A DNA stretch of 34,465 nucleotides from Alishewanella jeotgali KCTC 22429 (GCF_000245735.1 NZ_AHTH01000035.1:1-34465), one strand, 5' to 3'. Counted from the first letter of the stretch, positions 12,896-22,884 are shown. Numbers and translations are program-made. Notes: generated from the letters alone by a model not told the origin.

Positions 12896-13736
12896 GCCTA
12901 ACGACAGCCGCTGGCGCTTATCCGCGCTGCAGTTAAACAGCCAGCCCGATCCTGCCAGCAATTTTGCTCAGGTTGCCGCGTTACTCGCGACCTTGCCTAA
13001 AGCGCAACAACATCTGGTGGTACTGCCTGAGTGCTTTGCGGTATTTGGTGGGGGCGAACAGCTGCAGCGGCAGTTTCAGGCCCCTCTGGGTGAAGGGCTT
13101 TTGCAACAGCAAGCTGCAGCACTGGCCAAGGCGCATCAACTGTATCTGCTGGCCGGTAGCATGCCTACCGCTAGTCCGGATCCGCAGCGCTTTTATGCCA
13201 GTAGCCTGTTATTCGGGCCGGATGGCCGCTTACTGGCCGACTATCAGAAATTACATCTGTTTGATGTGGCGGTTGCCGACAGTACCGGCAGTTATCGCGA
13301 ATCCGCCGGCACCATGCCGGGGAATAAAGTCACCTTAAGCCAGCAGGGCAGCCTGAAACTCGGCATGACGATATGCTATGATGTGCGCTTTGCCGGTCTG
13401 GCGCAGCAACTGGCGGCGCTGGGAATGAATGTGCTGGCGGTACCCTCGGCCTTTACCCGGCCGACCGGCGCTGCACACTGGCATACCTTGCTGCGGGCCA
13501 GAGCCATTGAGAACCAATGTTTTGTCATTGCTCCCGGTCAAACCGGCGTGCATGCCAATGGCCGGGAAACCTATGGCCATAGCCTGATTATCGACCCCTG
13601 GGGTCAGGTGTTGGCCGATGCCGGCAGCGATGTCGGTGCGATCAGTGTTGAGGTCGATTTAACCGACTGTCAGCAACTGGCGCAGAAAATGCCGGTAAAA
13701 CTTCATAACCGTTTTAACAGTGAGCTGAAACCATGA
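12870..13736 (+). CDS. Nitrilase-superfamily amidohydrolase (deaminated-glutathione amidase-like)
   Basis: A carbon-nitrogen hydrolase with the Glu-Lys-Cys triad: E54 in LPECF, K127 in YQKLHLFDV, and C169 in MTICYDVRF. Numbering is from ATG 12870, giving 288 residues. The LHLFDV and CYDVRF contexts and the size are most like Nit1/YbeM enzymes, which repair deaminated glutathione. That substrate is an inference; omega-amidase activity is the main alternative. A TTG at 12846 would add eight residues. I chose the ATG because the conserved core begins near residue 16 and a GAGA lies nine bases before it. The gene starts inside the yhdP coding sequence and overlaps tldD by four bases (ATGA). Confidence 0.88.
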   Translation: MIAASPYSEPNDSRWRLSALQLNSQPDPASNFAQVAALLATLPKAQQHLVVLPECFAVFGGGEQLQRQFQAPLGEGLLQQQAAALAKAHQLYLLAGSMPTASPDPQRFYASSLLFGPDGRLLADYQKLHLFDVAVADSTGSYRESAGTMPGNKVTLSQQGSLKLGMTICYDVRFAGLAQQLAALGMNVLAVPSAFTRPTGAAHWHTLLRARAIENQCFVIAPGQTGVHANGRETYGHSLIIDPWGQVLADAGSDVGAISVEVDLTDCQQLAQKMPVKLHNRFNSELKP

Positions 13737-15172
13737 ATGCAGTAGAACAAAACCTGATCCAAGCCTCTGAGCTAAGCGCCCGCGATCTGGAGCAGACGCT
13801 GGGCTTTTTGTTTGCGCATCAGCTCGACTATGCCGATTTATATTTTCAGTCCAGCGTGCATGAATCCTGGGTGCTGGAAGATGGCCTGGTTAAAGACGGC
13901 TCCTTTAATATTGAGCGTGGCGTTGGGGTACGGGCGATCAGCGGTGAAAAAACCGGTTTTGCCTACGCCGATAGCATTAACCGCGATGCCCTGATGCAGG
14001 CCGCCGGCGCAGCCCGTGGCATAGCGGCACAGGGCCAGCAGGGCAGTGTAAAAGCCTTTAGTAAAAGTGGTAACAGCAAGATCTATCTGCCGTGTGAGCC
14101 ATTACAAAGTCTGAGCAATACGGAAAAGGTTGCGCTGTTGCATCAGATTGAAGCCTATATCCGCAGCCTGGACAGCCGGGCAGAGCAAGTAATGGTCAGC
14201 TTAACCGGCGTGTACGAAGAAGTGCTGGTAGCGGCCAGTGATGGCACCTTCGCTACCGATATCCGCCCTTTGGTACGCTTAAATTGTTCAGTGTTACTGG
14301 TACAAGACGGCCGGCGTGAGCGCGGTAGTGCCGGTGGCGGCGCCCGCACCGATTATCAGTACTTCAGTGCCGATGTTGATGGTCAGCCACGCTGGCAGCA
14401 CTATGCGCGTGATGCGGTGCGGATGGCGCAAGTGAATCTGACCGCTATCGACGCGCCGGCCGGTACCATGCCGGTGGTGCTGGGAGCCGGTTGGCCAGGC
14501 GTATTACTGCATGAAGCTGTCGGACACGGGTTGGAAGGCGACTTTAACCGCAAAGGCTCATCTACCTTTAGTGGTCGGATCGGTCAGCAGGTGGCGTCGA
14601 AACACTGTACTATCGTCGACGATGGCACCCTGAGTGGCCGTCGCGGCTCCTTGAATATTGATGATGAGGGCACCCCCAGCGCCTACAACGTGTTGATCGA
14701 AAAAGGGGTACTCAAAGGTTACATTCAGGATAAGCATAATGCGATGCTGATGGGGGTAGCCCCTACCGGTAATGGCCGCCGTGAGTCCTTTGCGCATCTG
14801 CCGATGCCGCGGATGACCAATACCTATATGCTGGCCGGTGACTATGCGCCGGAAGAGATTATTGCCAGTGTTAAAAAAGGCATCTATGCGCCGAACTTTG
14901 GTGGCGGCCAGGTCGATATTACCTCCGGTAAGTTTGTGTTCTCGGCTTCTGAAGCCTATCTGATTGAAGACGGCAAGATCACGGCGCCGATCAAAGGGGC
15001 TACCTTAATTGGCAATGGCCCTGAGGCAATGCAGCAGGTGTCGATGGTCGGTAATGATATGAAACTCGACAGCGGTGTTGGCGTCTGTGGCAAGCAAGGC
15101 CAGAGCGTGCCGGTAGGCGTGGGGCAGCCTACCCTGAAGCTGGATGCCATGACGGTGGGTGGGACCCAGTAA
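13733..15172 (+). CDS. tldD: Metalloprotease TldD
   Basis: The zinc-carrying subunit of the TldD/TldE heterodimeric protease, which degrades unfolded peptides, trims the microcin B17 precursor in enterobacteria and affects CcdA stability. The 479 residues match E. coli TldD in size. The [11 protein letters not shown] motif (H260, E261, H265) supplies two zinc ligands and the general base. The GVCGKQGQ segment near residue 457 supplies the conserved cysteine ligand. Its partner pmbA/tldE is in this window 1.8 kb further on, separated by ilvE and darP. It starts in an ATGA overlap with the nitrilase gene and is the last of the tightly packed cluster; 75 bases separate it from ilvE. Confidence 0.96.
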   Translation: MNAVEQNLIQASELSARDLEQTLGFLFAHQLDYADLYFQSSVHESWVLEDGLVKDGSFNIERGVGVRAISGEKTGFAYADSINRDALMQAAGAARGIAAQGQQGSVKAFSKSGNSKIYLPCEPLQSLSNTEKVALLHQIEAYIRSLDSRAEQVMVSLTGVYEEVLVAASDGTFATDIRPLVRLNCSVLLVQDGRRERGSAGGGARTDYQYFSADVDGQPRWQHYARDAVRMAQVNLTAIDAPAGTMPVVLGAGWPGVLLHEAVGHGLEGDFNRKGSSTFSGRIGQQVASKHCTIVDDGTLSGRRGSLNIDDEGTPSAYNVLIEKGVLKGYIQDKHNAMLMGVAPTGNGRRESFAHLPMPRMTNTYMLAGDYAPEEIIASVKKGIYAPNFGGGQVDITSGKFVFSASEAYLIEDGKITAPIKGATLIGNGPEAMQQVSMVGNDMKLDSGVGVCGKQGQSVPVGVGQPTLKLDAMTVGGTQ

Positions 15173-15247
15173 CGTCGCTAAGTTAACTTACAATAAGATC
15201 AAGGGCTGGTGCGCAACCGGCCTGTTACTCTACAGCAGGAAATCAAA

Positions 15248-16243
15248 ATGGCAGCATTCGGAACCGTGTTTACCGCTGAAATGATGTTAGCGGAATATAG
15301 TAATAATCAGTGGAGTGAGCCGGCACTGGTGCCGGTAAACAGTATCAGCCTGCACCCCGGTGCCCATGTGCTGCATTATGCCAGTACCTGTTTTGAAGGC
15401 TTGAAAGCCTTTCGCCATAGCGATGGCAGCATCCATATTTTCCGGATGGACAAAAACGTCGCCCGCTTGCAGCAAAGCAGTGAACTGCTGGCGCTGCCAA
15501 AGGTTGATGCTGCTATGCTGCGGCAGATGATCCTGGATATTGTTAAACGCTATGCCGCTGACGTACCTAATCCACCTGGCTCTATGTATATCCGGCCAAC
15601 CCATATCGGTACCGAAGCCTCTATTGGCAAGGCAGCGGCGCCCAGCCTGAGTTCGCTGCTGTATGTACTGTTATCGCCGGTTGGCGACTACTTTGCCGGT
15701 GGCGCTAAGCCACTGCGCTTATTGCTGGAAGACAATGCCCGTTGCGCGCCCCATATGGGGATGGTGAAGAGTGGCGGTAACTACGCCAGTGCGCTGCAGC
15801 CGATTATGAAGGCGCGCGCTGCAGTACAGGCCGATCAGGTGCTGTTCTGCCCGAATGGCGACGTGCAGGAAACCGGTGCGGCCAACTTCCTGCTGATCGA
15901 TGGCAACGAAATTATTACCAAGGCGCTGGATGCCAGTTTCCTGCACGGCGTCACCCGCGATTCGATCCTGACGCTGGCGCGTGATCGGGGTATGAAGGTC
16001 TCTGAGCGCGAACTGACGGTCGATGAGCTGTTAGAGCGTGCCGTGAAGCCGGGCGCCGAAGCGGCATTATCCGGCACGGCGGCAGTATTAACGCCGGTCG
16101 GCACCTTAATTCATAATGGCCAGGAGTATGCCGTGGGTGGTGGCGTGGCCGGTACCACCACCGCCAGTTTACGTCAGGCTCTGAACGATATTCAGTGGGG
16201 CAAGGCTGCCGATACGCACGGCTGGTTAACCAAAGTCTGCTAA
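15248..16243 (+). CDS. ilvE: Branched-chain amino acid aminotransferase
   Basis: A fold-type IV PLP enzyme that transfers the amino group between glutamate and branched-chain 2-oxo acids, the last step of isoleucine, leucine and valine synthesis. From ATG 15248 it has 331 residues. K174 in GMVKSGGNYA is the expected PLP lysine, and QETGAANFLLI and GVTRDSILTLA are the phosphate-binding and substrate loops. HYASTCFEGLKAFR is typical of the larger (BCAT2/eukaryote-like) subfamily rather than E. coli IlvE. An in-frame ATG at 15209 would add 13 residues, but AGGA at 15237-15240, seven bases ahead, supports 15248. A strong hairpin follows the gene. Confidence 0.92.
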   Translation: MAAFGTVFTAEMMLAEYSNNQWSEPALVPVNSISLHPGAHVLHYASTCFEGLKAFRHSDGSIHIFRMDKNVARLQQSSELLALPKVDAAMLRQMILDIVKRYAADVPNPPGSMYIRPTHIGTEASIGKAAAPSLSSLLYVLLSPVGDYFAGGAKPLRLLLEDNARCAPHMGMVKSGGNYASALQPIMKARAAVQADQVLFCPNGDVQETGAANFLLIDGNEIITKALDASFLHGVTRDSILTLARDRGMKVSERELTVDELLERAVKPGAEAALSGTAAVLTPVGTLIHNGQEYAVGGGVAGTTTASLRQALNDIQWGKAADTHGWLTKVC

Positions 16244-16253
16244 AAATGCGTTC

Positions 16254-16287
16254 AAGCAATAAGGCCGCGATTGCGGCCTTATTGCTT
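16254..16287. terminator. Bidirectional terminator between ilvE and darP
   Basis: A perfect 15-bp stem (AAGCAATAAGGCCGC with GCGGCCTTATTGCTT) encloses a GATT loop. It lies 10 bases after the ilvE stop and 21 bases beyond the darP stop, between convergent genes. A/T-rich arms at the base of a G/C core allow function in both directions, though the T-run is short. Confidence 0.8.
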
Positions 16288-16308
16288 CTGTACCCTCAGA
16301 AAATCAGG

Positions 16309-16845
16309 CTAGTCCTGAATAATCAGTGGTTTAATCAGTTGAAACAACTCGCGATAGGACTTAGGCGGCTGCTGCTTTTCCTGCTCTTTTTTGCTATTGC
16401 GGATTAGCTGGCGCAGCTGCTGTACGTCAACATCCGGATATTCGGCAATAAAGTCGGTTACAGCATCGGCTTCGGCCAGCAGACGATCGCGCCAGGTTTC
16501 GACCTTATGAAACTGCCGCGTTGCTGCCTGGTTGGTGTTGCGGATAATCGCCAGTGCCTGTTCAATCGGCTCCAGTTCATCTTCACGCTCACGCATCAGA
16601 CGGCCAATAAACTGCATATGCCGGCGTAAGGCTTCGCGTTTATTCGCCAGCTTATCGGCCAACTCCAGTGCGTCTTTTAATTCTTCATCCAGCGGGAGCT
16701 TGGCGCGGGCCGCCGGGCTTAATGCCACCAGCTCAGCGCCTAAGGCCTGCAGCGCGTGCATCTCGCGCTTAACCTGGCTTTTACTGATATGCTCCGGTTG
16801 TTCCAGCCATTTGCTGTCACCGTATTTAAATTCTGTATCTGTCAT
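16309..16845 (-). CDS. darP: Ribosome-associated protein DarP (YjgA)
   Basis: The 178-residue sequence matches the YjgA/DUF615 family. The amino part reads SKSQVKREMHALQALG, followed by a helical core with ALRRHMQFIGRLMRE and the stretch LIRNSKKEQEKQQPPKSYRELFQ near the end. The E. coli homologue DarP associates with late 50S precursors and promotes peptidyl-transferase centre maturation. It is highly charged with no membrane segment, so it is cytosolic. It is divergent from pmbA, the same neighbourhood as in E. coli. The start at 16845 has only a weak AGAAG ahead of it. Confidence 0.93.
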   Translation of the reverse strand: MTDTEFKYGDSKWLEQPEHISKSQVKREMHALQALGAELVALSPAARAKLPLDEELKDALELADKLANKREALRRHMQFIGRLMREREDELEPIEQALAIIRNTNQAATRQFHKVETWRDRLLAEADAVTDFIAEYPDVDVQQLRQLIRNSKKEQEKQQPPKSYRELFQLIKPLIIQD

Positions 16846-16876
16846 GCTGTGGCTTCTATATCACTTGTCTACAACT

Positions 16877-16885
16877 AGTATATCA
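16877..16885 (-). promoter_or_regulatory. Extended -10 promoter element for darP
   Basis: Read on the minus strand the site is TGATATACT: a TATACT -10 hexamer preceded by TG one base away, the extended -10 form that works without a good -35. Transcription would begin near 16869, giving a leader of about 24 bases before the darP ATG. No convincing -35 is seen. Confidence 0.4.
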
Positions 16886-16963
16886 CTAAAGCAGCAGACA
16901 TGGGCAGCAGCCCTCAGCGGACTATGGTAAGCTAGGCAGATAACGTGAGAAGGTTCGAATAAG

Positions 16964-18304
16964 ATGCAGCAAACCGCTATTCAGCAAGAAATCGCCGAAG
17001 TAAAAGAAGCCGTTAGCCAGGTGCTGGCGCATGCGAAAAAACTGGGTGCCAGCAGTGCTGAAGCCTCAATGAGCCGCACCCGGGGCCTGAGTGTCGAAAC
17101 CCGCCATGGTGAGGTGGAGACCGTTGAATTTAATCAGGACGGTGGCCTGGGCATCAGTTTATATTTCGGGCAGCGTAAAGGCTCGGCCTCTACTGCGGAT
17201 CTAAGCCCGCAGGCATTAAAACGCACTGTAGAAGCGGCGGCTGATATTGCCCGCTATACCTCTGAAGATCCGCATGCCGGCGTGGCAGAAGCCAGCTGGC
17301 TGGAATTTAACCCGCCGGAACTGGATCTATATTACCCGGATAGCATCAGCACCGAACAGGCCATAGTGCTGTGTGCAGCGGCAGAAGAAGCGGCCTTTGC
17401 CGAAGATAGCCGGATCACTAACTCAGAAGGCGCCTCGTTTTCAACCCATCAGGGCCTGAAGGTGTATGGTAACAGTCATGGCCAGCTGGTGGGCTATCCC
17501 AGCTCCCGCCACAGCTTTAGTTGTGTGGTAATTGGCGAAGCCGGCGACGATATGCAGCGCGACTACAGCTATACCGTGGCCCGTCGTTATGCCGATTTGC
17601 TGGACCCACGTCAGGTGGGCCGTGAAGCAGCACGGGAAACCGTCGCCAGGCTGCAACCGCGGAAAGTCCCAACCCAGAAAGTACCGGTATTGTTCCGCGC
17701 CGATATAGCCAGCTCGTTGTTTGGTCACCTGGTATCGGCGATCAGTGGCGGCAGTATTTACCGCAAGTCCAGTTTTTTACTGGACAAAGTGGGCCAGCAA
17801 ATTATGGCGCCGGGTCTGACGATTCTGGAAAAACCACATTTAAACCAGGCGCTGGCCTCAAGCCCCTTTGACAGCGAGGGGGTAAAAACCCGCGATCTGG
17901 CGGTAATTGAGCAGGGCGTATTGACCACCTATCTGACCACCAGTTATTCGGCGCGCAAACTGGGCATGGCCAGTACCGGCCATGCCGGTGGTATTCACAA
18001 CTGGCTGGTGCAACATGGTAACGAGGATCTGTTGGCCCTGTGCCGGCAAATGGGTAAAGGCCTGCTGGTAACCGAGCTGATGGGGCAGGGCGTGAATACC
18101 GTGACCGGAGATTACTCGCGGGGTGCCAGTGGCTTCTGGGTTGAACATGGTGAAATCCAGTTCCCGGTGGCCGAAGTGACCATTGCCGGTAACCTGAAGG
18201 ATATTTTTATGAATATCGTGGCGGTAGGTAACGACGTGGATCGCCGTGGTGGCGTGCACACCGGCTCAGTGCTGGTCAGTCAGATGCAGCTGGCCGGAGA
18301 TTAA
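16964..18304 (+). CDS. pmbA: Metalloprotease subunit PmbA (TldE)
   Basis: The partner of TldD in the peptide-degrading heterodimer; it shapes the chamber and does not bind the zinc. The 446 residues are collinear with E. coli PmbA (450): VETRHGEVETVEFNQDGGLG near residues 46-65, RKGSASTADLSPQA near 78-91, GGSIYRKSSFLLD near 268, STGHAGGIHNW and VTGDYSRGASGFWVE further on, and AGNLKDIFMNIVAVGND close to the end. It lacks the HExxxH motif of TldD, as expected. GAGAAGG at 16947-16953 precedes the ATG by ten bases. It is followed by a strong bidirectional terminator. Confidence 0.96.
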   Translation: MQQTAIQQEIAEVKEAVSQVLAHAKKLGASSAEASMSRTRGLSVETRHGEVETVEFNQDGGLGISLYFGQRKGSASTADLSPQALKRTVEAAADIARYTSEDPHAGVAEASWLEFNPPELDLYYPDSISTEQAIVLCAAAEEAAFAEDSRITNSEGASFSTHQGLKVYGNSHGQLVGYPSSRHSFSCVVIGEAGDDMQRDYSYTVARRYADLLDPRQVGREAARETVARLQPRKVPTQKVPVLFRADIASSLFGHLVSAISGGSIYRKSSFLLDKVGQQIMAPGLTILEKPHLNQALASSPFDSEGVKTRDLAVIEQGVLTTYLTTSYSARKLGMASTGHAGGIHNWLVQHGNEDLLALCRQMGKGLLVTELMGQGVNTVTGDYSRGASGFWVEHGEIQFPVAEVTIAGNLKDIFMNIVAVGNDVDRRGGVHTGSVLVSQMQLAGD

Positions 18305-18320
18305 CGGCTAAGCTTAAAGC

Positions 18321-18356
18321 CAATAAAAAAAGCCTCGCATGAGGCTTTTTTTATTG
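18321..18356. terminator. Bidirectional terminator between pmbA and the M3 peptidase gene
   Basis: A symmetrical 16-bp hairpin has a GCCTC/GAGGC core, a GCAT loop, a run of A on the left and a run of T on the right. It can therefore end transcripts from both convergent genes. A second perfect hairpin without a T-run (AACCGCAGCA, loop CAG, TGCTGCGGTT) stands at 18363-18385, just after the minus-strand gene. Confidence 0.92.
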
Positions 18357-18396
18357 CTGTTAAACCGCAGCACAGTGCTGCGGTTCAGGCAGAGTA

Positions 18397-20565
18397 TTAA
18401 TCAATCTTGGTTTTCAGGCCGCGACGGATTAACAGCGCATCAGTAGTAGGTTCCTGACCACGGAAGGCTTTGTAAGACTCCATAGTTGGCCGTGAGTTAC
18501 CCACCGCCAGAATGTTCTTGCGGTAGTGATCACCGTTCTCACGGGTCAGACCGCCATTTTTCTGCACATGGGCAAAGGCGTCAGCGGCCAGGATCTCACT
18601 CCACATATAGGCATAGTAACCGGCTGAGTAGCCGCCACCCATAGAGTGTGAGAAGAAGTTAGTTTTATAGCGCGGTGGTACTGCGTTCAGATCCACACCA
18701 TGCTTTTTCAGCGAGGCCGCTTCAAAGGCTTTTGGATCCTGCAGCGGGGCATCGGCGCTCAGCGTATGCCAGTCCATATCCAGCAGGGCCGCAGAGATAT
18801 ATTCCAGTGTATCGAAACCCTGGTTAAAGCTGCGTGACCGCATAACTTTATCCAGCAGATCGGCCGGAATGGCTTCGCCAGTCTGGTAGTGCTTGGCATA
18901 GTTAGCCAGAATTTCCGGATGTTGCGCCCAATCTTCTTCGAAGGTTGACGGGAATTCAACGAAATCGCGTGATACGGCGGTCATTGCCAGCGTTGGGTAC
19001 TTCACGTTAGAGAAGATACCATGCACACCATGGCCCAGTTCGTGGAAAATGGTGGTAGTGTGGTCATAGCTGATCAGTGTGGGTTCACCAGCTGGTGCTT
19101 TCGGGATATTCATCACGTTGACCACAACCGGCTTCTGACCTGTCAGGTGTGATTGACCAACGAAAGAACTCATCCAGGCACCGCCACGTTTGCCTTCGCG
19201 GGCAAAGTAGTCAGCATAGAACAGGGCAATACTGGTGCCGTCAGCGTCAAACACCTCATACACTTCCACATCCGGGTGATAAACCGGCAGATCCGGACGT
19301 GGCTCAAAGCGCACACCGTAGAAACGGTTCAGGTAGTAGAAAGCACCATCTTTTAATACGCGGTTAAATTCGAAGTATTTTTTCACTTCGTTTTCGTCCA
19401 GATCATATTTCGCCTGACGCACAAACTCGGCGTAGTATTCCCAGTCCCACGGCTGCACTTCAAAATCACCGCCTTTTTCGCGGATCATCGCCTGAATCGC
19501 GGCTTGCTCTTGCTGGGTATTGGCGACCACAGCCGGTACCATAGAACCTAACATGTCATAAACCGCTTGCGGGGTTTGTGCCATATTTGTTTCCAGGGTG
19601 TAAGCTGCCCAGTTGTCATAACCTAACAACTTGGCGCGCTCAGCACGCAGCTGGGCTAAGCGGGCAACGATAGCCGTGTTGTCATTTTCACCTGACTGGG
19701 CGCGGTTTGCTGACGCTTCCCATACGCGCTGGCGCAGTTCGCGGTTATTCAGCGAGGTTAAAATTGGCTGGCGCGTGGTATTGGTGATGTTCAGTAAAAA
19801 CTTACCGTCATGCCCGCGCTCTTTGGCTGCATTGGCCGCAGCAGTAATTTGTGCCTGTGATAAACCATCCAGCTCTTCAACAGTATCGACGATCACGGCG
19901 ATGTTGCGGGTTTCCGCCAGCAGGTTCTGGCCAAACTTGTTGGTCAGGGTAGAGTGTTCTTCGTTCAGGGCGCGAATAGCGGTTTTTTGCTCTTCGCTCA
20001 GCTTGGCACCAGAACGCACGAAACGCTCGTAGTACACTTCAACCAGACGTTTGGATTCAGCATCCAGGCCCAGATCGTTACGGGCGTTATACACGCTTTC
20101 GATACGGGCGAATAACGCTGGGTTCAGGTTGATATTATCTGAGTGAGCCGCCATACGCGGCGCCAGCTCGCTTTGAATTTTGCGGCGCTCTTCGTTGCTG
20201 TCGGTACCAGTCAGGTTATAGAACACCCGTGATACGCGGGTTAATAGCTCACCGCTTTTTTCCATCGCCACAAAAGTATTTTCAAAGGTGGCGGCTTCCG
20301 GGTTATTGGCAATGGCTTCAATTTCAGCCATATGCTGCTTCATACCTTCTTCAAAGGCTGGCAGGAAGTGCTCATCTTTAATTTCAGCGAAATTTGGTGC
20401 TTCAAAAGGTAAGGTGCTTTTTTTGAAGAAAGGGTTAGACACTGTTACCTCGGCAACGGCTGGCGCGGCAGCCTGATTAGCTTGTTGAGTGGGGGCTGTA
20501 TTGTCAGAGCAGGCGCTGAGCGACAGCACTGCACCAATGGCAGTAGCAAGCAGGGTTTTACGCAT
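18397..20565 (-). CDS. M3-family peptidyl-dipeptidase (Dcp-like) lipoprotein
   Basis: A zinc metallopeptidase of the thimet oligopeptidase/Dcp family that removes dipeptides or degrades short peptides. The 722 residues start with a lipoprotein signal (MRKTLLATAIG then LSAC, lipid-bearing cysteine at 19), so it should sit on a membrane facing the periplasm. A low-complexity A/Q linker (23-37) follows. FHELGHGVHG carries HExxH at 508-512, and the third zinc ligand is expected in FPSTFEEDW near 543. The end FSHSMGGGYSAGYYAYMWSE is the substrate-binding signature. E. coli Dcp has 681 residues and no lipid anchor. About 175 bases separate it from the next gene; the spacer shows no clear sigma-70 promoter. 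Confidence 0.93.
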   Translation of the reverse strand: MRKTLLATAIGAVLSLSACSDNTAPTQQANQAAAPAVAEVTVSNPFFKKSTLPFEAPNFAEIKDEHFLPAFEEGMKQHMAEIEAIANNPEAATFENTFVAMEKSGELLTRVSRVFYNLTGTDSNEERRKIQSELAPRMAAHSDNINLNPALFARIESVYNARNDLGLDAESKRLVEVYYERFVRSGAKLSEEQKTAIRALNEEHSTLTNKFGQNLLAETRNIAVIVDTVEELDGLSQAQITAAANAAKERGHDGKFLLNITNTTRQPILTSLNNRELRQRVWEASANRAQSGENDNTAIVARLAQLRAERAKLLGYDNWAAYTLETNMAQTPQAVYDMLGSMVPAVVANTQQEQAAIQAMIREKGGDFEVQPWDWEYYAEFVRQAKYDLDENEVKKYFEFNRVLKDGAFYYLNRFYGVRFEPRPDLPVYHPDVEVYEVFDADGTSIALFYADYFAREGKRGGAWMSSFVGQSHLTGQKPVVVNVMNIPKAPAGEPTLISYDHTTTIFHELGHGVHGIFSNVKYPTLAMTAVSRDFVEFPSTFEEDWAQHPEILANYAKHYQTGEAIPADLLDKVMRSRSFNQGFDTLEYISAALLDMDWHTLSADAPLQDPKAFEAASLKKHGVDLNAVPPRYKTNFFSHSMGGGYSAGYYAYMWSEILAADAFAHVQKNGGLTRENGDHYRKNILAVGNSRPTMESYKAFRGQEPTTDALLIRRGLKTKID

Positions 20566-20740
20566 TTCTTATCTCCGTGGATAGTTCGGCTAGTTATTGT
20601 TTTCGGTACCGCAGGGCGGCGGGTTACAATGCTGCAGTATGCCGTAAAAACCGCGGCTGGCACGGCAGTTTGCAACCAAGTGCCAACAAATTAAGACAAA
20701 AGCCCCGGCAGTGCAAATTTTTAGCCCGAAAATGCCGGTT

Positions 20741-22651
20741 TTAGCTGTTTGCCAGCGGCAAACGGATAAAAAAGCGGCTGCCGTTGGCCAGGCGTTGATA
20801 GCCAATGTCGCCATGCATTTTGTCGATCAGCTGCTTGCTAATTGCCAGCCCTAAGCCGGTGCCGCTCTGGGCACGGCTACTGGCACTGTCGGCCTGGGCA
20901 AAGCGCTGAAACAGCATCGGTTCAAAGGCTGCTGGCACCCCTTTGCCGATATCATCCACCTGCAGTTCCACCTGTTGTGTATGCGTTAGCAGTTGCAGGG
21001 TTATAGGTGTATCCGGCTCAGCGAATTTCAGGGCGTTGGAGAGCAGGTTTAGGCATACCTGGCGTACCCGGTTTTCATCGCCCAGCACCAGATAACTCTT
21101 GGCATCGGCTGTGAGTTCGAATTGCCGCTGCTGACTGCTTGCCAGCTGCTGGCTCAGTTGCTGCAGTAGCGGTAACAGGTCAAAGGGCAGTATTTTTAAC
21201 GGCATATTACCGCTACTGAGTTTTTCAAAATCCAGCAAGTCGTTAACTAACTGATGCAATTGCCGGCAATTGTTTTGCGCAATCTCCAGCATTTTTTGCT
21301 GCTGCGTCGATAACGGGCCCAAAGCGCCACCTACCGCCAGGCTGAGGGCGCCATTAATTGAAGTCAGTGGCGTGCGTAGCTCATGACTGACAGTGGCAAC
21401 AAAGTCATTCTGCAGCTGCTCGATGCGTTTGCGCTCGGTAATATCCCGCAGCACCAGCAGTTTATAATAGTGTGCTTGTGGCATCGGGGTATGAAACAAC
21501 AGCAACTCGAAGCTTTGGCCATCGGCCCGCAAACCCTGGCATTCCAGTTGTTGCTGCTCCGGGTTTGCCTGCTGCATCTGTTGTTCAATTTGCTGTTCAA
21601 CTTGCTGGGTATTGGCGAGTAAAAAGGTCCATTTCTGCCCCAGCAAGGCGTCGGCTGTGTAGCCAAAGATCCGGCTGCAGGCGCTATTAGCGGTTTGGAT
21701 CCGGCCACTGCGATCGACAGTGATAATGCCATCCAGTACATTGTCATAAATGCTGCGTAGCCGCTGCTCGCTCTCGGTCAGCGCATCACGGCTGTGCCGT
21801 AAACGGTATACTGCGGCCAGCAAGCGGCTGAGCAGATACAAAATACAGAGCGCAGTGGTATATAAGCCAAGCCGCAGCAACGTCAGGCGACTACCGGTAA
21901 CCGGGGCTTCTTTTACCGCCATTTGCCACTCAGCCCCGCGGATCGCCACATTTAACTGCAAACTACGTGGGTTAAACAGTTGCTGCTCGCCAAAGAAAGC
22001 TGGTGTTACTTCGCCTTCTGTCGTCAGGCCGCGTAGCGCAACCTCTATGCCTAACTCTTTGGCACTGTTGGTCAAAAGCTGCCAAACTGGTGCCAAATCA
22101 ATCACTGTGCTGATAATGCCCCAGTAGCTACCATCTTCCAGATACAGTGGATAGCGATAGATAAAGCCACGGCCACCCTGTACCAGATCCAAAGGGCCGC
22201 TCAATAGCGCCCGGCGGCTACTAATCATACTGGCGATCGCCGGCCATTGCAGCGGTAAGTCGGGGTAATACAGATTAATGGCCTGCTCATTGCCGGCCAG
22301 CGGATAGACATGCTGAATGCGGTTGCCGGGAGCGATACCGATATTGCGGATATAAGAAGATTGCCTAACCAGACCCGCCAGCAGGATATCTAACTCCTGT
22401 GCTTCTAACTGTCCGGACTTGGCCGTGAGGTAACTGGCTAAACTGGCCGTTAGGTACAACGGGATATTCAGTTCTTTTTCCAGCCGGGTTCGCACCTGAT
22501 CCGCTGCCGCCAATTGTTGTTGTTGACTCAGGGCACTGAGCCGCGCCTGTTCATTACGCAGTAACAGCTCGACACCGGCAATCATGGCCAGTGCCAGTAG
22601 CATCAACAGCAAGCGTTGCCAGGTATTCAGAGGGGGCAGTGGGGTTTTCAT
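20741..22651 (-). CDS. Orphan CHASE-PAS sensor histidine kinase
   Basis: A membrane two-component kinase. From ATG 22651 it has 636 residues. One membrane segment is at about 10-31, followed by a periplasmic CHASE-type sensor (about 50-195, with IRNIGIAPGNRI and GFIYRYPLY) and a second membrane segment near 258-282. A PAS domain follows (about 298-405, YDNVLDGIITVDRSGRIQTAN). The HisKA domain has the phospho-accepting H423 in SHELRTPL. The ATPase domain has N-box LNLLSNALKFA, G1 DDIGKGVP, F-box FQRFAQAD and G2 GTGLGLAIS. No response regulator is adjacent, so its partner lies elsewhere. An in-frame ATG at 22708 adds 19 residues without a ribosome binding site; AGGA is visible upstream of the chosen start. 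CHASE domains sense small external ligands; the ligand here is unknown. Confidence 0.9.
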   Translation of the reverse strand: MKTPLPPLNTWQRLLLMLLALAMIAGVELLLRNEQARLSALSQQQQLAAADQVRTRLEKELNIPLYLTASLASYLTAKSGQLEAQELDILLAGLVRQSSYIRNIGIAPGNRIQHVYPLAGNEQAINLYYPDLPLQWPAIASMISSRRALLSGPLDLVQGGRGFIYRYPLYLEDGSYWGIISTVIDLAPVWQLLTNSAKELGIEVALRGLTTEGEVTPAFFGEQQLFNPRSLQLNVAIRGAEWQMAVKEAPVTGSRLTLLRLGLYTTALCILYLLSRLLAAVYRLRHSRDALTESEQRLRSIYDNVLDGIITVDRSGRIQTANSACSRIFGYTADALLGQKWTFLLANTQQVEQQIEQQMQQANPEQQQLECQGLRADGQSFELLLFHTPMPQAHYYKLLVLRDITERKRIEQLQNDFVATVSHELRTPLTSINGALSLAVGGALGPLSTQQQKMLEIAQNNCRQLHQLVNDLLDFEKLSSGNMPLKILPFDLLPLLQQLSQQLASSQQRQFELTADAKSYLVLGDENRVRQVCLNLLSNALKFAEPDTPITLQLLTHTQQVELQVDDIGKGVPAAFEPMLFQRFAQADSASSRAQSGTGLGLAISKQLIDKMHGDIGYQRLANGSRFFIRLPLANS

Positions 22652-22757
22652 AAGCCGGCATGTCCTGACCGCAGTAGCAAAGTACAGATTATAGGCAGTT
22701 GCACCCATATTGAAATGCCAGGGCGTCTGTTCGCCTAAAAAAGCAACACAGATACAA

Positions 22758-22786
22758 TAGACTTACGCCGCAAGGCTGTCTATAAT
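22758..22786 (+). promoter_or_regulatory. Promoter of the tRNA-Arg gene
   Basis: A perfect -10 TATAAT (22781-22786) has a partial -35 TAGACT (22758-22763) 17 bases upstream. A G/C-rich GCGCGC discriminator follows, as is usual for stable-RNA promoters under stringent control. Transcription would start a few bases before the tRNA at 22800. Confidence 0.75.
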
Positions 22787-22799
22787 GCGCGCTCTGGAT

Positions 22800-22876
<77 letters not shown>

Positions 22877-22884
22877 ATCAAATC

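Noticed and set aside
20671..20685. A second sigma-54-like promoter on the minus strand ahead of the M3 peptidase gene (TGGCAC and TTGCA elements).
   Set aside because: The GG and GC doublets are 11 bases apart instead of 12, a spacing known to inactivate this promoter class, and there is no activator gene beside it.
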